A program made the position numbers and the translations under genes. 64,000 nucleotides of DNA. Origin: Selenomonadaceae bacterium. GTDB lineage: Bacteria; Bacillota; Negativicutes; Selenomonadales; Selenomonadaceae. The first letter of the stretch is position 1. Every line of letters begins with the position of its first letter. This document shows positions 1-7,905 of the stretch, piece by piece. Under the pieces are notes generated by a model. The model was not told where the DNA came from, did no database searches, and was given only the letters and a program-made list of their open reading frames with translations. Location of the stretch: assembly GCA_017527075.1 (NCBI GenBank), contig JAFXQM010000023.1, positions 1-64,000 of the forward strand, given 5' to 3'.

Positions 1-312
1 CACCTTGCAGAAAGTGGAATCAAGCTCAAGCAAGGTTGAATTATACTTGTCGGCGTTGATGATTTTCATCAGTCGCTCAAACAAACCGAGGGAACACCAT
101 TTTCGAAACTTGTGATAAATGCTGTTCCAATTACCGTAACGGGCAGGTAAATCGCGCCAACGCGCTCCGCTTTTGAGTATCCACATGATGGCGTTGAAAA
201 CTGTGCGAGGATTAAGCGGCGGACGTCCGACCTTTGGCTTTTCTTCAAACACAATTTTTATTCTGTTCCATTGAGCGTCGGTTAAATCTTTGTGGTAAAA
301 TGAATTTGACAT
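1..312 (-). CDS. IS5-family transposase, N-terminal part (truncated by window edge)
   Basis: The minus-strand frame opens with ATG at 312 and stays open for 104 codons to the window edge. The protein starts MSNSFYHKDLTDAQWNRIK and contains GRPPLNPR, IMWILKSGARWRDLP and YHKFRKW, typical of the DUF4096 N-terminal domain of IS5/IS427 transposases. It ends with LLELDSTFCKV, where the Asp is the expected first residue of the DDE catalytic triad. The rest (second D and E) should lie left of the window. Elements of this group often split the transposase over two frames, and this piece would be the first frame. Whether the copy is intact cannot be told from here. Confidence 0.85.
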   Translation of the reverse strand, partial: MSNSFYHKDLTDAQWNRIKIVFEEKPKVGRPPLNPRTVFNAIMWILKSGARWRDLPARYGNWNSIYHKFRKWCSLGLFERLMKIINADKYNSTLLELDSTFCKV

Positions 313-393
313 AAGTAATGATCTACTTTCAAATTCATTTTATCAAAGAACTGCTTATGTTTTTTCTTTACCTGAATTTACCAACAACCCCTA
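1..393 (-). mobile_element. IS5-family (IS427-type) element, partial at window edge
   Basis: One end of an insertion sequence runs off the left edge of the window. Its outer end has the terminal sequence AATTTACCAACAACCCC followed by a TA at 392-393. The same terminus, inverted at both ends, bounds the second copy near 20.2-20.8 kb, which identifies it as the terminal inverted repeat with a TA target duplication. The transposase start lies about 80 bp inside the end. The element abuts the stop codon of the pagL-like gene. Confidence 0.85.
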
Positions 394-400
394 ATTGAAT

Positions 401-976
401 TTACCAGCTGTGAGTGTAACCGACCGAAAAGCCCAGCGTGTTGTAACCCGGATTGTGCCTGCGCAAACCGTTGGAGCAGTGGCTGAATGAATAACCCAGG
501 CTGATTGAATCGTCCTCGCGGAACTGCCACGTAAGGCGCGGACCCAATCGCCAGAGGAAACCGTAAGCGCGACCGTCGTAGGGGTGAGCTTTGTTGTAAA
601 GCATGAGCGCGCCCGTGAAGTCAAACGCGCCGTGGAGTTTGCCCGAAATTTTTTTGTCCCAGCGGAGCATGAGCGCGGGACCGACTCCGATGCCTTGGCT
701 GTCGTGGTGGACGCCGCCGTCCTTGCGCGGGTTCGTGTATCCGAGCGCGCGCGTGAACGTCAGCCCGCGCCAATAACTCAGGACGCCGTTGTCCGTGACC
801 TTCTCGAAGAAATGGACGTTGTAATTGTTCACGTGGCGTTGACTGAACGCTCTGCCCAAAAGATATTCGACTTGAATTTCGTTGGCGTCATCGAAAATTT
901 TTTCTTCAACGTCCTCGGCACTCGCGACGCCGCTCACGAGCAGACTCGCCACGAGCACCGGTAAAAATTTTTTCAT
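401..976 (-). CDS. PagL-type acyloxyacyl hydrolase / lipid A 3-O-deacylase
   Basis: A 191-residue outer-membrane protein. The start at 976 follows a GGAGG placed 8 nt upstream and opens a signal peptide (MKKFLPVLVASLLVSGVASA). The C-terminal half carries FSHCSNGLRRHNPGYN, which fits the PagL His-Ser motif and its following N-P-G segment, and the chain ends in aromatic Trp (GYTHSW), typical of beta-barrel proteins. PagL enzymes remove the 3-O-linked acyl chain of lipid A in the outer membrane, so the gene implies an outer membrane with lipopolysaccharide. An upstream in-frame ATG at 1048 would add 24 residues before the signal peptide and was not used. The gene stands alone with its own promoter; its stop touches the IS end. 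Confidence 0.8.
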   Translation of the reverse strand: MKKFLPVLVASLLVSGVASAEDVEEKIFDDANEIQVEYLLGRAFSQRHVNNYNVHFFEKVTDNGVLSYWRGLTFTRALGYTNPRKDGGVHHDSQGIGVGPALMLRWDKKISGKLHGAFDFTGALMLYNKAHPYDGRAYGFLWRLGPRLTWQFREDDSISLGYSFSHCSNGLRRHNPGYNTLGFSVGYTHSW

Positions 977-1004
977 GCGTTGCCGCCTCCAAAGTTTTTC
1001 GGAG

Positions 1005-1033
1005 AGTTTATCGCAACGAAAATTTTTTGGCAA
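1005..1033 (-). promoter_or_regulatory. Promoter of the pagL-like gene
   Basis: TTGCCA and TAAACT separated by 17 bp, reading leftwards into the pagL-like gene about 30 bp upstream of its ATG. Confidence 0.5.
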
Positions 1034-1078
1034 CGTGAATTTCATCAAGCAAAAATTCTCAGGCGTTCAAATTAAAAA

Positions 1079-1108
1079 TCCCTCCGACGACGAGGGAATT
1101 TTTTTTTT
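1079..1108. terminator. Bidirectional hairpin terminator
   Basis: Stem TCCCTC/GAGGGA with a 7-nt loop. It is followed by a run of ten T on the plus strand and by ATTTTTAATTT on the minus strand. It separates the pagL-like gene from the upstream PBECR gene and tandem element. Confidence 0.7.
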
Positions 1109-1135
1109 GCGCGCGTGCCGAAAATTTTTCGCAGA

Positions 1136-1158
1136 CAAAAAAGAACGCCCGAAGGCGT
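1136..1158 (-). terminator. UUCG-loop terminator after the tandem element
   Basis: On the minus strand, stem ACGCC/GGCGT closed by a TTCG tetraloop is followed by TTCTTTTTT. It ends transcription from the PBECR gene and the tandem element downstream of it. Confidence 0.7.
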
Positions 1159-1163
1159 CAATG

Positions 1164-1373
1164 ACTCCTTGGCGGGCGTCCAGTTCTCCCGCATCTCTCA
1201 AGCTCGCGCTTTGTCAGTACCGTCGGCGTGTGGATTGGACGAAATCTTCCACCTCAAGGAATCGAATGAAAGTAACTCCTTGGCGGGCGTCCGGGTCTCC
1301 CGCATCTCTCAAGCTTGCGCTTTGTCAGTACCGTCGGCGTGTGGTTCGGACGAAATCCACCACCTCAAGGAGT
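1164..1373. repeat. Tandem duplicated structured element, two units of about 100 bp (111-bp period)
   Basis: Two similar units begin at 1164 and 1275. Each is bounded by ACTCCTTG and its complement CAAGGAGT (perfect in the second unit, one mismatch in the first). Inside each, read on the minus strand, are a 5-bp stem around a TTTCG-containing loop, an AAGC-GNRA-GCTT hairpin, and a GCGGG/CCCGC hairpin. Stem bases change in a paired way (GTGGT/ACCAC in one unit, GTGGA/TCCAC in the other) and the tetraloop varies as GCAA/GCGA, both GNRA when read on the minus strand. This supports a folded RNA in the 3' untranslated region of the PBECR gene. The family is not recognised. Confidence 0.65.
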
Positions 1374-1745
1374 TTTTTTGTAGAGAATTTTTTTCTTTTT
1401 AAGAAGGCGCGCCCATTCTTTCCTGTCCGTCCGCGTGAAGGTAATTACCGAGTTTTGATACTCGACAGGGTCTTCAAAAGTTTTCAGGCGCAGAATTAAT
1501 TTTACAGGTCTGTCTTTCTGTAGAATTTCCTTCAGCAACAAGAATGTACGCTCAGTATTTCCCTCAAGGATATAATCAGGGTCGTTAATCGTTTCAGGAA
1601 AAAATTCGGCAAAGCACTCAAAATCTCCAGGGTGATGCTCTTTGATGTGCTGAATTCTTTCGTCGGTTATTATAACGTCATCGCTTGCAATGTCTTTGGT
1701 GACGACGCTGTAAAGTTCTCTGTCGAGCTTGCAGACGAATTGCAA
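1365..1745 (-). CDS. PBECR-type phage-associated nuclease domain protein
   Basis: A 126-residue soluble protein with the conserved segment ITDERIQHIKEHHPGDFE followed by IINDPDYIL-like and LLLKEI elements and a C-terminal ITFTRTDRKEWARLLKKKK stretch. This arrangement fits the PBECR2-like families (phage Barnase-EndoU-ColicinE5/D-RelE-like nucleases), often found in Firmicute prophages, where they are thought to act on RNA. The His and Arg in ERIQHI are the likely functional residues. The start is TTG at 1745, with GGGTGAT upstream and a strong promoter. The last codons (KTP-stop) form part of the stem of the tandem element downstream. No prophage genes surround it, so it looks like an orphan cargo gene. 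Confidence 0.65.
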   Translation of the reverse strand: MQFVCKLDRELYSVVTKDIASDDVIITDERIQHIKEHHPGDFECFAEFFPETINDPDYILEGNTERTFLLLKEILQKDRPVKLILRLKTFEDPVEYQNSVITFTRTDRKEWARLLKKKKILYKKTP

Positions 1746-1763
1746 CGCTTATCACCCGAAAAA

Positions 1764-1792
1764 AATATATTCGTTGCCGTTCAGATTGTCAA
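1764..1792 (-). promoter_or_regulatory. Promoter of the PBECR gene
   Basis: TTGACA and TATATT with an exact 17-bp spacer on the minus strand, about 20 bp upstream of the TTG start. It is divergent from the rfbC promoter. Confidence 0.7.
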
Positions 1793-1833
1793 GAAAATTT
1801 TTTGCGGGAAAATTTTTTGCGCGCGGCATTTGC

Positions 1834-1862
1834 TTGACGCTCAATCGCAAAGGTTATAAACT
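1834..1862 (+). promoter_or_regulatory. Promoter of the rfbC-addA-dapB cluster
   Basis: TTGACG and TAAACT with 17 bp between them (a TATAAA lies 2 bp upstream of the -10). The rfbC start codon follows 34 bp later behind GAGGAGG. Confidence 0.6.
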
Positions 1863-1895
1863 GCCCGCAAATAAAATTTGAGGAGGAAAAATTTT

Positions 1896-2456
1896 ATGCA
1901 AGTTACAAAGACGGCTCTCGACGGCGTGCTGATTATCGAGCCGAAAGTTTTCGGCGACGCGCGCGGCTGGTTCATGGAGACGTGGTCGGCGCGCAAATTC
2001 GAGGCGGCGGGTTTGAAATTTAATTTCGTGCAAGACAATCAATCTTACTCGGCGCACTGCGGCACCCTGCGCGGCCTGCATTATCAGACGGCACCCTTCG
2101 CTCAAGCAAAACTTGTTCGTTGCACGCGCGGAAAACTTTTGGACGTGGCGGTCGACATTCGCGAAGGCTCCGAAACTTTTGCCAAGTGGATTGCCGTCGA
2201 ACTCTCCGCCGAAAATAAAAAGCAGTTGCTCATTCCCCGCGGCTTCGCGCACGCCTTCCTGACGTTGACCGACGACGTGGAGATTCAGTACAAGGCGGAT
2301 AATTTTTACGCGCCGATGTGTGACGGAAATATCCGCTGGAACGATTCGGAAATTAAAATCGAGTGGCCGTTCACGCCGCGGCTCCTCGCCGAAAAAGATG
2401 CAAACGCTCCGTCGCTCCGAGAACGCTTGGAGAACGGCGAGCTGAGATTCAACTGA
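1896..2456 (+). CDS. rfbC: dTDP-4-dehydrorhamnose 3,5-epimerase
   Basis: A 186-residue cupin-fold epimerase of the RmlC family, which converts dTDP-4-dehydro-6-deoxyglucose to the L-lyxo form on the way to dTDP-L-rhamnose for surface glycans. Visible signatures are FGDARGWF near the N-terminus, FVQDNQSYS, LRGLHYQ with the catalytic His at about residue 62, the basic residue in AQAKLVR, PRGFAHAF, and YKADNFYAP with the catalytic Tyr region. ATG at 1896 is preceded by GAGGAGG at ideal spacing. rfbA, rfbB and rfbD are not in the window, so the pathway must be completed elsewhere. addA follows after 7 bp. Confidence 0.93.
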   Translation: MQVTKTALDGVLIIEPKVFGDARGWFMETWSARKFEAAGLKFNFVQDNQSYSAHCGTLRGLHYQTAPFAQAKLVRCTRGKLLDVAVDIREGSETFAKWIAVELSAENKKQLLIPRGFAHAFLTLTDDVEIQYKADNFYAPMCDGNIRWNDSEIKIEWPFTPRLLAEKDANAPSLRERLENGELRFN

Positions 2457-2463
2457 GGTCGCC

Positions 2464-5400
2464 ATGGAACTGACACGCGAACAGCAAGAGGCAGTCGACG
2501 CGCGCGGAGAAAATTTGTTGGTGGCGGCGGCGGCGGGCGCGGGCAAGACTCGAACGCTCACCGAACGCGTCGTCCGCCTGCTGGAAGAAAATTTCTGCGA
2601 AGTCGACGAACTTTTAATCATGACCTTCACGAACGCCGCGGCTCAAGAAATGCGCGCGCGAATCCAAGCCGCCCTCATGAAAAGATTGGAGACGGAACTC
2701 GACGCCGCGAATCAGGCGCGACTCGAAAAGCAAATCATCCTTCTGAGCGGCGCGCAAATTTCAACGTTCCATTCGTTCTGCCAGACGGTTTTGCGGAGAA
2801 ATTTTTCGCGTATCGACCTCGACCCGAAATTTCGCGCGGCGGAGGACAACGAGCTGGAAATTTTGAAGCGCGAAGTCATTGAGGAACTTTTTGAGGAAAA
2901 TTATCCGAACGACACGTTCAAAAAATTTACGGACGAATTCGGCGGCAACGTGCGCGGCGATGAAAAAATCCACGACATGATTATCGACCTGCACAAATTT
3001 TCGATGAGCATGGCTTACCCCGACGCGTGGCTCGACAAACTCGCCGACCCTTACGACTTGCCCGAAGACGCCCGCCTCGAAGACACGCACTGGTTTAAAT
3101 TTCTCAGGCCGTACATTCTCCAAACGCTCAAAAAAATTTTCGACGAATGCGCGGAGGCTTCTCTCCTCGCCGGAAAAAATAACATCAAAGTCAAAATCAT
3201 TCTCGGCGATTTAAATCAAATCAACGCGCTGAAATCTTCGCTCGCCAATTGGAACGAACTTTACGACAAAATCCACGCGATAAAGTTTGATAACTTCGGC
3301 GGCGGAAAATTCGTCGGCGACAGGTTAATCATCAAGGACAGGATTAAAAATTTGCGCGACACTTACAAAAAGAAAATCGAAACCCTGCGCGAAAAATATT
3401 TCCTCGCCGACGAAAACAAAATGCTCTCGGACATCCGCGAGCTTCACGCGCCGATTAAAGAACTCATTCGCGTGACGAAACTTTTCGCGGAAAAATTTTC
3501 CGACGCCAAGCGCGAGCGGGGTATCATTGACTTCAACGACATGGAACACTTCGCGCTGAAAATTTTCGACGCCGCGCCCGAAGTCGCCGCCGCTTACCGC
3601 GAAAAATTCAAATTCATCATGGTCGACGAATATCAGGACACGAACGGCGTGCAGGAGGCGATTGTCCAAAAAATTTCTCGCGGCGACAATTTATTTTTCG
3701 TCGGTGACGTCAAGCAGTCGGTTTATCGCTTCCGCCTCGTCGACGCCGAAAATTTCCGCGACAAAATGGATTCTTATCGCTGCATAAATCTTTCCAAAAA
3801 TTTCCGCAGTCGGGAGAAAATCATCACGGCGGCGAACGAAATTTTTAAGCGGCTGATGAATCGGCGCGCGACGGAGATTGATTACGACTCGGCGGCGCAA
3901 CTTCAATTCGGCGCGAGTTACGAAGTCGGCGAAAAATTTTTTGACGAACGCCCCGAATTTTTTTTCATCAAGCCCGAAAAAAATCCCGACGACGACGTTA
4001 AGGCCATCGAAGTTGAAATGCAATTCATCGCGGGAAAAATTTATGAGCTCATCGCCGCGAAAAAACTCGTGCGCGACGGAGAAATTTATCGCCCCGTGCA
4101 GTTCAAGGACATTGTCATCCTGCACCGTTCGCCGAAGACCACCGCCTTTGAAATTCTCGACACGCTGAAAAAATTCGGAGTGCCGGCTTACGTGCCCGAC
4201 GAGGAAAATTATTTTCGCGCGAACGAAATTCAAGTCGTCATGAGTCTGCTGAATCTTTTGGACAACGCGCGGCAGGACATTCCGTTGGCGGCGGTCATGC
4301 TCAGCCCGATTGGCGGCTTCAGCGCGGAAGAGCTCGCCGAGGTCAGAATCGCGAACCCCGACGGCGATTTTTACACGGCGGTCAGTCGCGGCTCGGACAA
4401 GTGCAAAAATTTTTTGGGCAAGCTCAATCTCTGGCGCGAGGCGGCTCGGCAGGTCGGCGTGCCCGAACTCCTCAGCAATCTTTATCGCGCGACGGGTTAT
4501 TACGATTCTGTCGGGCAGGAGGAACGCGGCGAGGCTCGGCAGGCGAATTTGCGGATTCTCATCGACCGCGCCGCAAATTTTGAATCGACGAACGCGCGCG
4601 GGCTTTCACGCTTCATTGAGTTTATCGGCAAGCTCAAAGATTCGGGACAGGATTTGGCGACGGCGACGACGCTCGGCGAAAATGAAAACGTCGTGCGCGT
4701 CGTGACGATTCACAAGAGCAAGGGCTTGGAATATCCCGTGGTGTTCGTGGCGGGCGTCGGCAAACAGTTCAACGCGGAGGATTACACACGCGCGAATATT
4801 TTCATGCACAAAGAATTCGGAGTCGGAGTTTATCGGACGCCGAAAGATTCTCAGCTGAAAGTCAGAACGCTGGCGACGCAGGCCGTGGCAAAAAAAATCG
4901 CGGACGAGTCAATCTCGGAGGAGCTGCGGCTGCTTTACGTGGCGATAACCCGCGCGGAAGAAAAATTATTTTTGGTCGGGACGACGTCGAAGACCGCGCT
5001 GGGAAATTTGCGACAGGTCGACACGCCCGACGATTACGAAATTTTGTCGGCGGGAAAATTCATGGACTGGTTGTTGCCGATAAAAGACGCGCTCGAACCG
5101 TTCATGCGCTCGCACCTCGTGGAGCAAATGGAGCTCGACACGATTCAGCCGCGCACACTCGAACGGGCGGAAGAAAAAATTTCTCGCGCGCCCGAAAAAC
5201 TTCAGCCGACGCCGCTCGAAAAAATTCCCGCGAAACTTTCCGTCACGGAGCTCAAACGCCGCGCAGAGGAAGAAGAGCTTCCGCTGCTTGAAAATTTCGC
5301 GCCGAAAAAATTTCTTTACCGCCGCCCGAACTTCATGCAGAAAAAAGAAATGTCAGGCGCGGAGTTCGGCTCGCTCATGCACAAAGTCATGCAGAGTTTG

Positions 5401-5844
5401 AACTTGGGCGGAGACCTGTCGCCGAAAGGAATTGCCGCGCAGGTCGAAGAGTTGGCGCGCCGAGAAATTATTCCGTCGGAGCATGCGGGACAAATTCGCG
5501 CGGAAAAAATTTCAAAGTTCTTCGCGAGTGAAATTGGTCGGCGGCTGGTCACGGCGCAGGAATTTTATCGGGAGCTGCCGTTCAGCCGATTGATTGACGC
5601 GCAAAAATTCTTCCGCGTCGACGAGAAAATTTTCGTCCAAGGGATAATCGATTTGCTGTTCAAGGACGCGGCGGGGCAATGGGTGCTGCTCGATTACAAG
5701 ACGGACAGAGACACAGAGGACATCGCCGAACGATACCGAGTTCAGATTGATTTGTACGCGGCGGCCGTCGAAGCTCTGCTCAAGATAAAAGTCGCGGAAA
5801 AATATTTGTACCTGCTCGGCGGCGGGCGATTGGTAAAAATGTAG
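2464..5844 (+). CDS. addA: ATP-dependent helicase/nuclease subunit A
   Basis: An 1126-residue UvrD-type helicase with a C-terminal nuclease, the AddA subunit of the AddAB enzyme that resects double-strand breaks for recombination. In order: Q-motif LTREQQEAV, Walker A AAGAGKT, FTNAAAQEMR, TFHSFC, Walker B DEYQDT (about residue 388), FVGDVKQSVYRFR, LSKNFRS, IHKSKGLEYPVVF, LYVAITRAEEKL. The PD-(D/E)XK nuclease includes GSLMHKVM, GIIDLLF, LLDYKTDR (about residue 1076) and YRVQIDLY. The protein is about 100 residues shorter than Bacillus AddA. Its usual partner addB, commonly just upstream, is absent; rfbC occupies that place. It is likely cotranscribed with rfbC and dapB. Confidence 0.93.
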   Translation: MELTREQQEAVDARGENLLVAAAAGAGKTRTLTERVVRLLEENFCEVDELLIMTFTNAAAQEMRARIQAALMKRLETELDAANQARLEKQIILLSGAQISTFHSFCQTVLRRNFSRIDLDPKFRAAEDNELEILKREVIEELFEENYPNDTFKKFTDEFGGNVRGDEKIHDMIIDLHKFSMSMAYPDAWLDKLADPYDLPEDARLEDTHWFKFLRPYILQTLKKIFDECAEASLLAGKNNIKVKIILGDLNQINALKSSLANWNELYDKIHAIKFDNFGGGKFVGDRLIIKDRIKNLRDTYKKKIETLREKYFLADENKMLSDIRELHAPIKELIRVTKLFAEKFSDAKRERGIIDFNDMEHFALKIFDAAPEVAAAYREKFKFIMVDEYQDTNGVQEAIVQKISRGDNLFFVGDVKQSVYRFRLVDAENFRDKMDSYRCINLSKNFRSREKIITAANEIFKRLMNRRATEIDYDSAAQLQFGASYEVGEKFFDERPEFFFIKPEKNPDDDVKAIEVEMQFIAGKIYELIAAKKLVRDGEIYRPVQFKDIVILHRSPKTTAFEILDTLKKFGVPAYVPDEENYFRANEIQVVMSLLNLLDNARQDIPLAAVMLSPIGGFSAEELAEVRIANPDGDFYTAVSRGSDKCKNFLGKLNLWREAARQVGVPELLSNLYRATGYYDSVGQEERGEARQANLRILIDRAANFESTNARGLSRFIEFIGKLKDSGQDLATATTLGENENVVRVVTIHKSKGLEYPVVFVAGVGKQFNAEDYTRANIFMHKEFGVGVYRTPKDSQLKVRTLATQAVAKKIADESISEELRLLYVAITRAEEKLFLVGTTSKTALGNLRQVDTPDDYEILSAGKFMDWLLPIKDALEPFMRSHLVEQMELDTIQPRTLERAEEKISRAPEKLQPTPLEKIPAKLSVTELKRRAEEEELPLLENFAPKKFLYRRPNFMQKKEMSGAEFGSLMHKVMQSLNLGGDLSPKGIAAQVEELARREIIPSEHAGQIRAEKISKFFASEIGRRLVTAQEFYRELPFSRLIDAQKFFRVDEKIFVQGIIDLLFKDAAGQWVLLDYKTDRDTEDIAERYRVQIDLYAAAVEALLKIKVAEKYLYLLGGGRLVKM

Positions 5845-5856
5845 GAGGTTCGAAAG

Positions 5857-6621
5857 ATGATTAAAGTTTTGGTCAACGGCGCGCTGGGTCGCATGGGGCG
5901 CACGGTTTGCGGCGCGGTGAAAGCCGACAGCGAATTGGAATTGGTCGGGGCGGTCGACATTATCGCAGGCGAGGTCGAAGGCTTGCAGGTCGAGACGGAC
6001 TTGGACGCCGCGCTGAAAAAATTTTCGCCCGAAGTGATGGTGGACTTCACGCGCCCGAATGTCGTCTTCCAAAATGTGATGACCGCGCTCGCGAACAAAG
6101 TTTCGCCCGTGGTCGGCACGACGGGTCTGAGTGACGAGGCAAAGGAAAAAATTCGCGCGCGTGCCGAGGAAAATCAAACGCCGGCATTCATCGCCCCGAA
6201 CTTTGCGTTGGGCGCGGTGCTCATGATGTTGACGGCGCAGAGGATTGCAAAGTACATGCCCGACGTGGAGATAATCGAACTCCACCACGACAAAAAACTC
6301 GACGCGCCTTCGGGCACAGCCGAGCTCACTGCCAAGATGATTTCTGAAGTTCGTCCGCCGCACAGGCAAGGTCACCCCGACGAGGAGGAGCGGCTGGCTC
6401 ACGTGCGCGGCGCAGATTTCGACGGGATAAAAATTCACAGCGTCCGCCTGCCCGGTTACGTCGCGCACCAGGAAGTTATCTTCGGCGGGCTCGGTCAGAC
6501 GCTCACGATTCGTCACGATTCGACGGGCAGAGATTCATTCATGCCGGGCGTCGTGCTCGCCTGCAAAAAAGTTCGCGGGCTCAAAGGTCTGACGGTCGGG
6601 CTGGATAAAATTTTGGATTGA
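5857..6621 (+). CDS. dapB: 4-hydroxy-tetrahydrodipicolinate reductase
   Basis: A 254-residue enzyme of the diaminopimelate/lysine pathway that reduces hydroxytetrahydrodipicolinate with NAD(P)H. The nucleotide-binding loop NGALGRMGRT lies at the N-terminus. VDFTRPN and VVGTTG follow in the middle, and the substrate and catalytic segment ELHHDKKLDAPSGTA is intact. GGLGQTLTIRHDSTGR near the C-terminus matches the family. The start follows GGAGG, 12 bp after the addA stop, so the two are probably cotranscribed. Diaminopimelate here would feed peptidoglycan cross-linking. Confidence 0.95.
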   Translation: MIKVLVNGALGRMGRTVCGAVKADSELELVGAVDIIAGEVEGLQVETDLDAALKKFSPEVMVDFTRPNVVFQNVMTALANKVSPVVGTTGLSDEAKEKIRARAEENQTPAFIAPNFALGAVLMMLTAQRIAKYMPDVEIIELHHDKKLDAPSGTAELTAKMISEVRPPHRQGHPDEEERLAHVRGADFDGIKIHSVRLPGYVAHQEVIFGGLGQTLTIRHDSTGRDSFMPGVVLACKKVRGLKGLTVGLDKILD

Positions 6622-6630
6622 GGCGTCGTC

Positions 6631-7218
6631 ATGAAAAAAATTTTTAGCGTGCTGCTCGCCGCGTTCACGATGATTTTGTTCACGGCCTGCGGTGGTTCCG
6701 CCGAAAAATCTTCCGCGCCCGAAGAGAAGGCCGAGGCTCCCGCCGACAAAATTTTGGTCGCGTACTTCTCTTGCACCGGTCACACGAAAACCGCCGCGCT
6801 GGAGGTCGCAGAAATTTTGCACGCCGACGTAATGGAGATTGTGCCCGCCGAACCTTACACGCCCGCCGATTTGTATTACCAAGAGGAAAATTGCCGCGCC
6901 AACGTCGAGCAGAAAGATTCGTCCGCGCGCCCCGCCATTAAAAATAAAATCGACAACCCTGCGCAGTACAAGGCGATTGTCATTGCCTTTCCGATTTGGT
7001 GGGGAGCCGAGCCGCGAATCATTGACACGTTCGTCGAGAGTTACGACTTGAGAGGCAAGACGATTGTCCCCGTGTGCACGAGCGGCGGCAGCGACATCAT
7101 GACCGCCGTGAAAAATCTTCAGGGCATGTGCAAAGGCGCGAACGTCACCGACGGCAAACGCCTCGGAATTATTTCCAAGGACGAAGTTAAAGCTTGGCTT
7201 GAAACTCTGAAGTTATGA
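6631..7218 (+). CDS. Flavodoxin-domain lipoprotein
   Basis: A 195-residue protein with a lipoprotein signal (lipobox LFTAC, Cys at about residue 20), a low-complexity Ala/Glu/Lys linker, then a flavodoxin_4-like domain. The domain carries VAYFSCTGHTKTAA as FMN phosphate-binding loop, FPIWWGAEPRIIDTF, and VPVCTSGGSD. Such lipid-anchored flavodoxins presumably transfer electrons at the outer face of the cytoplasmic membrane. The gene overlaps the next one by 4 bp (ATGA), so the flavodoxin and the DUF4405 membrane protein probably work as a redox pair. The electron donor is not evident from the window. Confidence 0.8.
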   Translation: MKKIFSVLLAAFTMILFTACGGSAEKSSAPEEKAEAPADKILVAYFSCTGHTKTAALEVAEILHADVMEIVPAEPYTPADLYYQEENCRANVEQKDSSARPAIKNKIDNPAQYKAIVIAFPIWWGAEPRIIDTFVESYDLRGKTIVPVCTSGGSDIMTAVKNLQGMCKGANVTDGKRLGIISKDEVKAWLETLKL

Positions 7219-7841
7219 AAAAATTTTTTCTCGACGTGATTTTGCTCGCGCTGTTCGTCGCGGAGCTGAGCTTTCATCATCTGCCGAAAATTCTTCACGA
7301 AATTTTGGGCTTGGCTCTGGCGGCGGCGATTGTCTTGCACGTCGCGATAAATTTTCGGCGGCTGTCGGCTCTGTTCAAAAAAATTTCGCCGCGAAAAATT
7401 TTTCTCGCCGCGGATGATTTTGCACTCGCGGTCGGCGCGGCGATAATTTTGTTCGCGGGCGTGTGCATGTCGAATTATTTGTTCGCGGAGTTGGTGAGCT
7501 TCGAACTGCGGCGCAACATGACGATTCATCAGCTGCACGTGGCGGCGCCTTACATGATGATGATTTTAATCGGCGCGCACGTCGGACTGCACGCGCAAGA
7601 GCTGCGCCAAAGATTTTCGGGCGTCAAAAAATTTTTCGACGCGGCGATAATAATTTTGGCGGCAATCGGAGCGTTCGGATTATTTTTCAACCGCGTGCCC
7701 GACAGAATTTTGATGAAGCACATCTTCGCGACGCCCGCCACCGATTTGCCCGCGCCGCTGTTCATGACGTTCACACTCGGCGGAATAATTTTTTTCGCGC
7801 TGATTACTTTCCTCGTCGACAAAAAATTTTTACGCCGCTGA
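7215..7841 (+). CDS. DUF4405-type multi-pass membrane protein
   Basis: A 208-residue integral membrane protein with about five hydrophobic segments. It has His residues placed like the haem ligands of cytochrome-b-type proteins (SFHHLPKILHEILG, IVLHVAINF, TIHQLHVAAPY, IGAHVGLHAQEL), which is the pattern of DUF4405. No haem-binding evidence exists beyond this spacing. Translational overlap with the flavodoxin lipoprotein suggests that it passes electrons across the membrane to or from that protein. A terminator follows directly, so this ends the rfbC-addA-dapB transcription unit. Confidence 0.7.
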   Translation: MKKFFLDVILLALFVAELSFHHLPKILHEILGLALAAAIVLHVAINFRRLSALFKKISPRKIFLAADDFALAVGAAIILFAGVCMSNYLFAELVSFELRRNMTIHQLHVAAPYMMMILIGAHVGLHAQELRQRFSGVKKFFDAAIIILAAIGAFGLFFNRVPDRILMKHIFATPATDLPAPLFMTFTLGGIIFFALITFLVDKKFLRR

Positions 7842-7849
7842 AAAAATTT

Positions 7850-7887
7850 CCGCCCTTATTGCGGGGCGAATTTTTTTTGCATATAAT
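7850..7887 (+). promoter_or_regulatory. Terminator fused to the promoter of the neuD-like gene
   Basis: A hairpin CGCCC/GGGCG followed by eight T (7851-7878) ends the upstream unit. The same bases provide a promoter: TTGCGG at 7859-7864, a 17-bp spacer made largely of the T-run, and TATAAT at 7882-7887. Termination and re-initiation share one 38-bp segment. Confidence 0.55.
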
Positions 7888-7905
7888 CGCGGCGGAGATG
7901 ATTTT

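Noticed and set aside
1164..1373. Glycine tandem riboswitch
   Set aside because: The tandem layout is similar, but none of the conserved glycine aptamer core is present and no gcv or transporter gene is controlled.
882..1499. Open frames of 205 and 95 codons across the tandem element (plus strand)
   Set aside because: They run through hairpin stems and two terminators, have no SD, and their apparent peptide repeat is explained by the duplicated RNA-like units.
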